Shown: positions 12,901 to 24,900 of the stretch, piece after piece
Position numbering within the stretch: the first letter of the stretch is position 1
How the letters are laid out: every line of letters starts with the position of its first letter
Notes under the pieces: generated by a model
What the model saw: the letters and a program-made list of their open reading frames with translations, nothing else
The model's database searches: none
What the model was told of the DNA's origin: nothing
Assembly (NCBI GenBank): GCA_024734495.1
Contig: JALMQS010000104.1
Span: 434,001-498,000, forward strand
Length of the DNA stretch: 64,000 bases
Source: Forficula auricularia
Taxonomy: Eukaryota; Arthropoda; Insecta; Dermaptera; Forficulidae
Reading direction: 5' to 3'
Program-made: the position numbers and the translations under genes

Positions 12901-15900
12901 GAGATTGTTGGGACGTGGTCTGGAAATAATAAAGTTAATTTTAATGATAAAAAATCTCAGGTGTTGTTTGTTTCGAGAAAGCCGATTGGCTTAGATGTGT
13001 CAGTTTATCTTAACAACAAAAAATTGAAAGTGGTTGATGAATTGAGATATCTTGGGGTGATTTTTGACTCGAGATTTTCTTGGAACAGCCACATAAGATG
13101 TATTACTGGAAAGAGTCTTCATTTAACAAATGCATTGTCGCGATCTGCGAAAGTTTACTGGGGCCTGGGTTCGGATGCTTTGCCGGATGGTGCGTTGATT
13201 CCAATTCCAAAATATGCACTTCCAGCCTGGTATAAGGGAATAGAGAGGAAATACAATATGTTGAAGCTAAGACGTGTCCAGCGTTTGTTTCTGTTGAGAA
13301 TAATCAAGGGTTTTCGCACGATTTACTTTGAGTCGGCTTGCATAGTGGCGAATGTTCTCCCAATTGAGATCAAGGTGAAGGAACTGTATGATAGGTTTGC
13401 AATGCTTAATGGTTTGTGTGAGGATGATGATTTGGTGGTTGAAAGCCCTGTAAAATGTGAGCGCTGGCAACATCCCGGTTTAGTCCCGGAGGTTCGTTTG
13501 GCTCAGGAGTCGGACGATTGCGGCAACATCGACTGTGGTCAATTAAGAGTATATACCGATGGCAGCAAGAAGGATAGCATGGTGGGCTGCGCGTCCGTGG
13601 CATTTTTGGGTGAGGAGATGCTAGTCGAAGAAAAACAGCCTGGCCAATAGGTGTTCAAATAACCAGGCAGAACTGCTAGCCATTGTTAAGTCACTTGAAT
13701 GGATTTTTGTCAAGAAACAAGATTTACCAAAAAATGTCTTAATATGTACCGATAGCCAGATCGCATTAGACTCAGTTAAAAACTTAAATAATCACATGCC
13801 GCTGGTGGAAGGAGCCCGTAGAGCCTTGCTGTCTCTAGAATTAATAAATTTTGTGATTAGTTTCCGAAAGGTAAGAGCTCATGTTGGCGAGATTGGCAAT
13901 GAGTGGGCGGATCGGTTGGCTAAGGAAGCCGCCGAGTCTTGGGATCTTGCCTCTTCTTATTCGGTTCACCCTGTCAATTTGACCCTTGAGAAGTGGGACA
14001 CTATGTGGTCGCTTTCCTCTAAAGGGGAGACAACGAAAAAATATTGTCTTGAATTAGGTATATTGTCGGAAAGAGGAATCCTTCGTTTAGTAGAAGCTTG
14101 CATTGTTTTAAAATTGCATGTAATATTTTATGTAGAACATGTGGATTTTAATAACACGCACACACAAGAATTGCTCGTTTAATATAATAAGATAAACCAT
14201 TCTTACTTTATCAAGAATATTATATCTTGAATTTCTCACAATGTTCTGTTTTGTATAAAACTTAATTATTTTATCGTCACTATTCACTTCAATATAATCA
14301 TCTTCGTGTACCATATCTGATTGCGAGCGTTTCCAATTACTATATCTATTCCATAGTAATTTTCCTCAGGAAATTGTTCCCAGATTGTATTTGCATTCCC
14401 CTGTGTTTCCCTCCCCCTTTATTTGGTGAGGTGCATTGAATTTTAGCCAAAAATTCTGATTGAAACGAGGTTTGATCTCGAAGAATCAACGCGGTTGAAA
14501 GCCAATCGATCGACACTTTTAATATTACCAAACACTATAGATATATAGTAAAACAGTGTAGAAATCACTTCTTGAAATATATTTTTACTTTACAGGATAT
14601 GGTCAAGTATTGTAATCGTGCATGAAAAAGGTGTTTTTTTTTCCTACTTTTTTTCGAAATATCTCAAAAACGGCTAAAACTATTTTGATTAAAAAAATTG
14701 AGCGAAACCATGGCATTTCGCTCTACAAAAAAGCTCTAATAAGTGAACATCCAAAAAATTATATTTTTCGAGATAATAATTGTTATGTCAAAATCTATGT
14801 TAGTCTGTGCGTTACCAAATTTTTATGGACGAGCTACCTCAAAAACTAGTGTGAATATCGAAACCAAATTTCACACGTAGTTTTGGTTCATTGAGATTAT
14901 TAGCTGATTAGATTTTGGTGCATATCGACCCAAAACTAAAGGGGGGGGGGGGGGGGGTTAAAATTAAAAATCTAGGCCGTTTGAGCAAACTCAACCAAAT
15001 TTTGTATACATAATCAGTGGACCCCAGAAGTCTAGAAATGCAAAAATTAACCGCGGGGGGGGGGGTCATAAAATGAAAATCTTGTCCATTAACCAAACTC
15101 AACCAAATTTTATATACATAATCAGTGGGACACCAGAAGTATAAAGATGCAAAAACTAACCCCCCCCCCTGCATGATTATAAATCATTTTAGGGGCCAGG
15201 TTGAATGGTAAAGTCAAGTGGATGCCCACATCAGAACACGTCTGCTTATTTTAAATTGGTCTTTTGAACATTTTATTATATTTTTTAACTTGGCCAAAAT
15301 GAGTAGCTGAGCGGTTTTTATCTTAGGTCTGAATTACACTAAGCAAGTTTCATGCAAGTCGAATAAATAGACAATAGAGTCGATCCTAGATGTGTATTAG
15401 GGGTGCAAATTGAATAAACGTTTTCTTGGAACTTGTAATTATAGTATAATTGAATATGGATTAATTATTATTATTTCTAAGTGTTTTTATCTTTAACATT
15501 TTTATTTTTATTTATTTTAATGAACCCAATGACGATCAGGGATAAATTATTTATTTTTCTGGTTAAATAAAAAAAAATGGGTGATATCCTATTAAAACTT
15601 ATTTATCCCTGATTAAATAAATAAAATGGGTGATATTAAAAAGTTTCCTATTAAAACTCGTGGTGATTTTTTATACACTTGATCACTGCGAATCCTGTCT
15701 GGGAAAACAATCTAATTAAATATTATTATAATTGATCTTGAATTAATTATTATAATTTGAGTATGCAGCTAAAATATTTTTTTTTTAACTAACTTTAAAT
15801 ATTTGTAAAGAAATGAGTATCAAATTGAGAAAGAAAGAATTGAATTTTTTCTCAAAATCAACTTGTGATATTATATTGTTTTCACAGACGGGATTGTGGT

Positions 15901-18900
15901 GTTGGTGCAAAGTGAAACATCTTTAATAAGATAAAAGTAAATAAATATTATATGGAATATTCATTTACTATGAGTTAAAATTTCTAGGTCACTTGTTTCA
16001 CATTAAAATTAATAAAATAAAATAATATAATAATATATATATATATTTCAAGCTGTGAGCTCATCTTCAGGAAAGTCCAGAATTATAACTTATATTATAA
16101 TTAAGTTATAATTCTGTACCCTCCTGAAGATGAGCTCTGCTCTAAATATATATATTTAAAAATTTACCTTTTTTATTTTTTTTAATTTTCATGTGAAACA
16201 AGTGACCTAGAAATGCTAACTCATAGTAAATGATTATTCCATTTATTTACTTTTATCTTATTGTGATATATAATCAATTAATTTTACGAACATGAATTTA
16301 GGTCATTTATCAAAGATTTTAATAGATATATTTATATTGCAGGAGGCTTGGGTTCGACTCCCGAGGGGGACAAGACCCTCCTACATGCAATATATGATTA
16401 TATCTATTAAAAAAAAAAAAATCAGTCGAATAGAGAACCTCCTCCTTTTTTGAAGTCTGTTAAAAATCTTTGATAAATGACCTAAATTCATGTTCGTTGA
16501 ATATTTGTATTTATTTATTTTTCTTAATTTTAAAGAACCCATGACGCTCAGGGATATTTTTTTATTTTTTTTATCCCTGATTAAATAAATAAAATGGGTG
16601 ATATAAAGAGCTTCCTATTAAAACTCGTGGTGATCTTTAAATCATCTGATCACTGGGAATCCTGTCTGGGAAAACAATCTAATTAAATATTATAATTGAA
16701 CTTGAATTATTATAATTTCAAAATGCAACTAAAATATTTTTTTTTTAACTCGAATATTTATTTGAAAGAAATGAGAATCTATTTGAGAAAGAAAGATTGA
16801 ATTTTTTCTCAAAATCAACTTGTGATATATAATCAATTAATTATACGAACATGAATTTAGGTCATTTATCAAAGATTTTAATAGATGTTTATATTGTGCA
16901 TGTAGGAGGCTTGGGTTCGACTCCGGAGGACAAGACCCTCCTACATGCAATATAAATATAGATATTAAAATCTTTGATAAATGACTAAATTCATGTTCGT
17001 TGAATATTTGTATTTATTTATTTTTCTTAATTTTAAAAAACCCATGACGCTCAGGGATAAATTTTTTATTTTTTTTTATCCCTGATTAAATACATAAAAT
17101 GGGTGATATTAAAGAGTATCCTATTAAAACTGGTGGTGATTTTTATTCATCTGATCACTGGGAATCCTGTCTGGGAAAACAATATTATTATAATTGAACT
17201 TGAATTAATTATTATAATTTCAACATGCAACTAAAATAAGTATTTTAAACTTGAATATTTGTTATCCAATAATTTAAAAAATGTTTCACCAAGTACCAAC
17301 ACCATATTCCTTAAAAACTATTGAATATTTGTATTTATTTATTTTTCTTAATTTTAAAGAACCCATGACGCTCAGGGATAAATTTTTTATTTTTTTTTAT
17401 CCCTGATTAAATAAATAAAATGGGTGATAGTAAAGAGTTTCCTATTAAAACTCGTGGTGATTTTTATTCATCTGATCACTGGGAATCCTGTCTGGGAAAA
17501 CAATCTAATTAAAAATTACTATAATTGGACTTGAATTAATTATTATAATTGAAGGAAACAATAAAGGAGTGTGTCTTCTGCTGGAATTATAAATTTTATT
17601 TATACGAGACTGGTTTCATCAGTCTATTACAATTAATTCTTGTGAATCAATTGTAATAGAATGATGAAGAGGGTAAAGCCCTCGAAACTATAGTCTCGTT
17701 ATAAACAAATTTATAATTCCAGCAGAAGCACACTCTTTTGTTGTTTCCTTCAATATTTAAAAATTCTGCTACCCTGGCAAAAAACTTTCAATTTAATTAT
17801 TATAATTTCATCATGCAACTAAAATAAGTATTTTAACCACATTTTTATTTTAAGGAACCCATGACGCTCAGGGATAATTTTTTTATTTTTTTTTATCCCT
17901 GATTAAATAAATAAAATGGGTGATAGTAAAGAGTTTCCTATTAAAACTCGTGGTGATGCTTTATGCCTACAGTCACTGGGAATCCTGTCTGGGAAAACAA
18001 ACTTATTAAATATTATTATAATTAAACTTTTATTAATTATTATAATTTCTTGTATTTATTTATTTTTCATAATTTTAAAGAACCCATGACGCTCAGGGAT
18101 AAATTTTTTATTTTTTTTTATCCCTGATTAAATAAATAAAATGGGTGATAGTAAAGAGTTTCCTATTAAAACTCGTGGTGATTTTTATTCACCTGATCAC
18201 TGGGAATCCTGTCTGGGAAAACAATCTTATTAAATATTATAATTGAACTTGAATTAATTATTATAATTTCTTGTATTTATTTATTTTTCTTAATTTTAAA
18301 GAACCCATGACGCTCAGGGATAATTTTTTTATTTTTTTATCCCTGATTAAATACATAAAATGGGTGATATTAAAGAGTTTCCTATTAAAACTCGTGGTGA
18401 TTTTTATTCATCTGATCACTGGGAATCCTGTCTGGGAAAACAATCTTATTATAATTGAACTTGAATTAATTATTATAATTTTAACTAAAATAAGTATTTT
18501 TACTTTAAATTTTAACCATATTTTTATTTTAAAGAACCCACGACGCTCAGGGGTCAATTTTTTTATTTTTTTATACCTGATTAAATAAATAAAATGGGTG
18601 AAATTAAAGAGTTTCCTATTAAAACTCGTGGTGACCTTCATTCATTTGGTCACTGTGAATCTGTTGGGAAAACAACTTAATTAATAAAAGTGAATTTAAT
18701 CTTATTAAAGAAACAAATCAAAAAGATTTTAGTAAAAATATCTCTACTAAAATCTTTGATTTGTTTCCTAAATAAGATTAAATTCACTTTTTAATATTAT
18801 ATAATTGGGTTGATTTTTGAAAAAATTCCATCTTTTTTCAAAAAAAGAAACTCAAAAAAGATGCTTAAATCTTTACATTAATTATTTTAATTAATATTAT

Positions 18901-21900
18901 TTTAATTTATCTCAAACTTTTCTTCTATAATGATTCTTTATTTCTAAATTAATTTATTTAATATAAATTGTGGTCTAATTTTTTACCTTTTTCTTTCTAG
19001 GGAGGCGGTTATAACCGAGATCGAGGTGGTGGCGGCGGAGGTGGAGGCGGTGGCGGAGGCAGTGAGCGAGGTGGAGGTAGTGATAGAGGTGGTGGCGGCG
19101 GCGGAGGCGGCGGTGGCCGCAACAACCATTACGATGACTATGGAAACGGCGGAGGCGGCGGCGGCGGCAGTGGTGGAGAAAGAGGCGGTGGCGGCGGAGG
19201 AGGAGGAGGTGGTGGTGGAGGCGGCGGCGGTGGTGGTGGCGGCAACAATGATGGTGTGGAGGTGGCCGTTCCCCGCGCTGCTGTCGGAGTTGTAATAGGC
19301 AAGGTATGTTCACAATTATTCATTTCAATCTATACTACTGTACTAATAGAATTCTCCGAGGGGTGAACCGCGACCTAAAATCGTGTACACTGCGCACCAA
19401 TTTCCAAATAGAAGAAAATAGAATACAATAGATTATCTAATGAATTCCAAAATAATTCCAATCGCGGTTCACCCCTCGGAATTCTCTTTCTCTTCTCCCA
19501 TTAATCTTTTCAAAGGAAATTCCTTTTCTGCTGAATTTACATTCAATTACTGGCATTCCCAACGCTCATTTCATTCCTCAAGCTTCTTATTGCGTTGCTC
19601 AATTTCATTTAATTCAAATTCCTTCGATATTAGAAATATAATATCTCGTAAAATTCCAAATTATTATTATAACTTATTCAGTCCGAAGACGGGTTCGATG
19701 TAACTACTCCTAATAAAACTTTTCCCAATGGACCTGGAACATCCAAAGAAAATTGTAACCCACCCAAGGGCGGATCCAGGAATTTTAAAATTTTTAAAAA
19801 AAATAAATGTTTTTTGTTTTTATTTTACAATTTTTTTTCGCCAGGCACGGACCTCTATGGGGGGGGGCGATCGCCCCCTCCGCCCCTCCCCCCTGGATCC
19901 GCCCTTGAACCCACCCCAGATATTTCAAAAATAATTTCAACGTATTAGATGTTTTTCCTCTGATATGGACTGATAGATATAAAACAGGAGGATAAATAAA
20001 ATAATATTTATTGGAAAGCTTACTTTTTACAACTTTTGAGCCTACGTTACGGAATGTCTTCCCTTCTTCTTCAGGGTTCAAATGGTCAATGAAGGAAGGA
20101 TGTAATAATTAATATGCATTGCATTCTTCATTGACCCTTTCAACCCAGAAGAAGGAGAGAAGATCTTTTTATTTATCCCTGGACTGCCTTCCATCCAATC
20201 CTCAGTTTTATTTATTCAAAATTTGATTGAAGTAATAAGATCCACACCTACCCTGGAAAAAATATCCTAGTGCCAATACCCACGGTTTGAGAATTATAAT
20301 TCGGTAAACTAGAGTGAAAAAATATTATAAAAATTTTTTCCCTTTATCTATGCAATTTTTAAAGAAAAAAATGTTGTTTTCTATAAGACAGCGCTTCTTA
20401 AACTCTGAGTAGCGACCCCATTTTGGGTTGACTAATTAAATTTTGGGGTTACGAAACACAATTGAAAAAATTATGACGTGCAGCGGCCAAGAATTAATTC
20501 AAAAAATTAAAGTATAATAAATTCAATGATAAAATTGCCATTTTGTATTATTATAGATACATATTTATGTTAAGCAACGTTCACTCATGGACGATTATAA
20601 AATCAAAATACTGATCAAATTTAAATAAAAATTCTGTTTGATTCTTCATTTAATAACAAACAGATTTATCTCATTATATTTAGATTTAATAATAGTTAAT
20701 AAATTGATAAAATTATTTTAATAGGTTTCTTTACTAAAGATTTACCTTTTCAAAATAAATTTATTTATTAAAAACTTGTAAAAAAACATATAATATATAA
20801 TCTATTCAAAAAAATGGGGTCGCAGGTGAAAAAAGTTTAAGAAGCGCTACTCTAAGGTTTAGAAAACAACACTAAAGAAATTGAAGAAAAAAAGAAGAGA
20901 AATCAATTTTTTTTTTAATTTTTCTCATTAACATATCAAAGAATAATTAACACATTAACGAGAATTGTTTTTGGTCGCGCTTTTTAAACATGATATATAT
21001 CGTGAGACTACTGCTGGTTGAAGCTATTGGAGTCTGCTGAGTCTTAAGTCTGGACCAAGAGAGTATGAAGAAGATGTGATCTATTTGGCTATAATCCAGC
21101 ATCATTTCGCGATTGGCCCGCATGACAGTTTTTATATCAAACACTTATATGGATCACCTTAGATGTTATATATTCAAAGAATAATTGACCTATCAATGAA
21201 AAGTATTTCGATCCGAATGTCTAGCGGGCTATACGCAAAATGACGTTGGATTGTAGCTAAGTGGATCACATCTTTTTTTCTCTCTTGGTCCAGATTTGAG
21301 ACTCCACAGACTTTAATAGCATAGTCCGCAATAGTCTCGTGATAAAATGTCTTTTTCAAATAAAGCGCAGTCAAAGCACTTCTCATTGATAGGTCAATTA
21401 TTCTTTGTTATATCAGTTAGAAAAATTATAAAAATTTATTTAAGATCATTATTTCAAGTTAGAAATATATAAGTTCAAATATTATTTTCACTCAATATTT
21501 GACAAAAAATTCCCTACAGTTGATTCGTGATTGAATCAAATGTAGAAAACATTCGGTTTTTGTTATATATTCAATCTCCCAGTCCAGAGCGCCTGATCTG
21601 TTAACACTACTATGTTAGGTGTTTGCATTAATGGACTGGGAGTTTGAATATATAACATCTAAGATTTCAAATCCATTTGGTGATCCATATCAGTGTTTGA
21701 TATAAAAGTGTCATGCGGGCCAATCGCGAAATGAACCTGGATTATAGCCAAATGGATCACATCTTTTTCATTCTCTCTTGGTCCAGACTTAAGACTCAGC
21801 AGACTCCAATAGCCTCAACCACCAGTAGTCTCGCGATATATATCTTTTGTTTAAAAAGCGCGATCAAAAACTATTATCGTTAATGTGTTAATTATTCTTT

Positions 21901-24900
21901 GTTATATTAATGAGAAAATTAACTTCACTATTTCAATTAGAAATATATAAATTCGGATATTATTTTTCACTTAATATTTGACAAAAATCATCTATTCGAT
22001 TTGCGATCGAATCAAATACAGGAAACTTATGATTTATATTTTTTTTTACACTTTAAAAATTGCATTGATAAATAGAGAAATTCTCCCGAAACGTCTGATT
22101 TTATTGAACATTTTAAGGATTTTTTTTAATTTGCATTCATTTTATCTATATATATATTATACTATAAAATTAACCCATTAAAAGATTTAAGAAAGAGTAA
22201 GTACACTTATTTATTGAAATATGTAAATTCTATAAAAAAATACCACCATTTAAAGAGTTTAATCAAATTCAATGTATAAAGGGTTTTTCCATTGAAAAAT
22301 GAATGCCTAGACTCAGGTTCTTAATTTACGAAACTTTCTCGATTAACTGATCCCATTGTAATTTATTTAATGTTACTTTAATCGAAGAGATTCAACTTTT
22401 TAATAATAAATTTTATTAGAATTATTTTATGTTCTTATTGTGCTTTGTTATCGACAAACGTAGAAATATAAAATAAATACGCCAATGTAAAATGCAACTT
22501 TAAGGAGTTAAAACCGTTTCAATTCTTTTTCTTTTTATTTGAGTCTATTCTAAAAATGTAGGTCACGTTGATTGAAAAGAGAATTGTCAAACTTGAAAAT
22601 AACAGAGAAGACAGACAGAGAGACATTCTTTCTTCTATTTTCGAATTATTTTTCAATTAGTCATCTGATTAAGTGAGATAAGTTGGAATAGAATCAATTT
22701 AACCAAAAAGTAATTAAAATTAAATTTAACACTGAATCAACTTTATTATATTGAAAAAAAACCCATCAAAATCTCACATAGACATTTACTTTTTTTTTAA
22801 ATTCTTTTCAAACGTTTAATTAACTTTTAATTTTATTTTTGACTTGAATGATGATCAAAAAAATAAAGATGTAAGCAGGTTGAAATTTTATTACGTCGTG
22901 GATATAATAGTCACTGCTAAAAGTAATATAAATTCAGAAATTGATGAATAGGTACTTATTATTTTATTCAAAGGTTATTACTTAATATAATTAAGAATAA
23001 ATGAATTTAATAGATTTTGTTTTATCGAGAATAGAGTGTTGGTTGGTGATTCATAAAGAGAAATCAAAGCTTATCCTTTCCTTGATGCAAATAAACATAT
23101 ACATATTATATATATATCAACATTTAAAGTTAAAAGCAAGCCGTCTTTGATCTTGACACATTACGGTGCAGACTGTTGAATGATTCTGAGAGAACCAAGA
23201 GCCGAAAACGATAGACCGAAGGCAGGACCGACTCTTCCATATTAAGCCCGCAACTTCTCCATAAGGTGGATCCCCGACCGATCCTGATAATCAAGAGTCT
23301 CAGATATATTCAACTCTCTAGTTAATCGCGTTTTTTCTTCTATTTCTAATAGTATGGTTGTTATAAATTTACTACAATTTCATCTGTCGATTCTTTGGGA
23401 ATCGAAACTGTAAAGTTTTAACTTTCGCTTTCATTTAAATGTTGACATATAAACATTCTAAATAAAATTTATTATTGAAAAACTGAACAAAATTCATCTG
23501 TTTCGATTCCCCAAAGAATCAGACAGATGAGAATTGTAGTAAATTTATAACAACCATACTATTAGGGAAATAGAAGAAAAACGCGATTGAACTAGAGAGT
23601 TGAATATATATAAGATTTGATTATAGGATCTAGTCAGGGGATCCATCGCCTAAATGGAGAAGGCATTTGCGGGCTTAACGCAGAAGATGTCGGATCATAC
23701 CCGGCTGGGTCCTGTATCTTTTTTCAACTCTTGGTTCACTATCAAAACGAGTCTGGTCCCAAGTGCACCAAAATAGGGCAGTGACCGGATAAAAGTTTTA
23801 ACTTTCGCTTTCATTTAAATGTTGACATATAAACATTCTAAATAAAATTTATTATTGAAAAACTGAACAAAATTCATCTGTTTCGATTCCCCAAAGAATC
23901 AGACAGATGAGAATTGTAGTAAATTTATATATATCGATATGATATGTTGCAGTAAAAACGCGTTTCGCTGAATACCTTTATGAAAACTAGAGTTTACTGA
24001 TGTTGGTAGAGTTTGGTTCAAAGGTCTAGAATCTTTATTTTTGACCTTCCGCCTCATTTTGTTTGTATATTTTCAAAAATTTTTAAACGAAAATGTCAAA
24101 AATTACATCCTCTACAACTTTGCTTCTAATTTTTGGCATTTTCGTTTAAAAAATTAGGAAAATAAATACACGAAATGAGGCGGTAGGTCAAAATTGAAGA
24201 ATCTAGATTCTAGACATATGAACCGACCTCAACCAACTCTAGTTGTCATAAAGGTATTCAGCGAAACGGGTTTTTACTGCAACATATATATTATATATAT
24301 AACAAAATATATAAATAATAATTTTGATAAACCCACATCTCTATTTTGTTCCAAATGGCCAAAAAATAAAACGTACAGTTTTATCTTAATATTTTGATAT
24401 CAACCGGTGCGGTTGAAATTTTAAATAGAAAATAGTTGTAATTTTTTCATTATGATGATTAAAATTTTCTAACATAGGTATTTAACTGAGCGTATCGGTT
24501 CAATATCTTCAAAGTACATTTATTACAGGAGTTTTTTAAAGGGGTAAAGTTTATTTGTGAAACACCACTACCCTTTAAAAAACTCCTGTGTTTAATATGT
24601 TTCACTATAAAAACAACACCACTTTCCCTAAATGTTAATTTATTACCATACAAAATGCAAGGAAAAACCTCCATTTTGGATGAAAACCAAAAAAGTTAAC
24701 CAATTTGAAATGATCTTTCCTTTAAGCAAATTTTCGTACGATTTTTCCTACTTTCAAATTTTCGTTCTGGTTATTTTGAAAGGTGATAATTTTACATTGA
24801 ACCTATAAATAAATATGTTTTAAATATGATAAAAATATTTGAAGTAAGTGAAAAAATACATGTATTTCCACTGAAAATTTCATTCGCTGTGGGGTTAATA

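Larger units (their letters stand above)
11490..14180 (+). mobile_element. Non-LTR retrotransposon, internally deleted (RNase H-bearing)
   Basis: A leader carries two diverged direct repeats of about 200 bp (11490-11670 and 11927-12135, both starting CTTAAGTTTCAAATTTC). An ORF1-like region follows at 12168-12867, then the 3' part of ORF2 (12880-14100): the end of the reverse transcriptase and an RNase H domain. The catalytic RT core (YxDD box) and any endonuclease are absent, so ORF1 abuts the RT thumb. Stops and at least one frameshift near 13640 break it. RNase H after RT is typical of the I/R1-type groups. The exact clade is inferred, not tested. Confidence 0.8.
11422..19000 (+). other. 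Intron 2 (about 7.6 kb)
   Basis: The intron runs GTAAGT to TTTCTAG. It holds a deleted non-LTR retrotransposon (11490-14180), three units of a G-run minisatellite (14935-15175), foldbacks (15899-16262, 16283-16498, 16828-17006, 17551-17752, 18687-18797) and eight H/ACA-like RNAs (15524-18677). I looked for a KH2 exon (a GKGGET-type loop) and found none. 14183-14930 and 15180-15520 show no gene. Confidence 0.8.

Noticed and set aside
14141..14182. End of the retrotransposon frame (T-H-T-Q-E-L-L-V) as a coding gene
   Set aside because: It is the tail of a frameshifted ORF2 running into a CACACA repeat. No independent gene is supported.
17040..17184. Box C/D snoRNA reading of the intronic family (GTGATT as box C, CTGA as box D)
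   Set aside because: The motifs are not at the ends, are not kept in all copies and lack a terminal stem. H/ACA features fit every copy better.
17040..17184. Hammerhead ribozyme reading of the intronic family (CTGATCA ... GGGAAAAC)
   Set aside because: CUGAUGA and GAAA are not both present with the needed stems, and the CTGATCA is half of a varying hairpin.
15524..18677. CRISPR-like array
   Set aside because: Repeats are ~145 nt with irregular spacers that are themselves homologous, and the window is eukaryotic with spliced genes.
19138..19323. Minus-strand polyproline/polyhistidine frames opposite exon 3 (also 32714-33214 and 34750-35077)
   Set aside because: They are reverse complements of GGN glycine codons in real Psi exons, and their frames run past splice sites.
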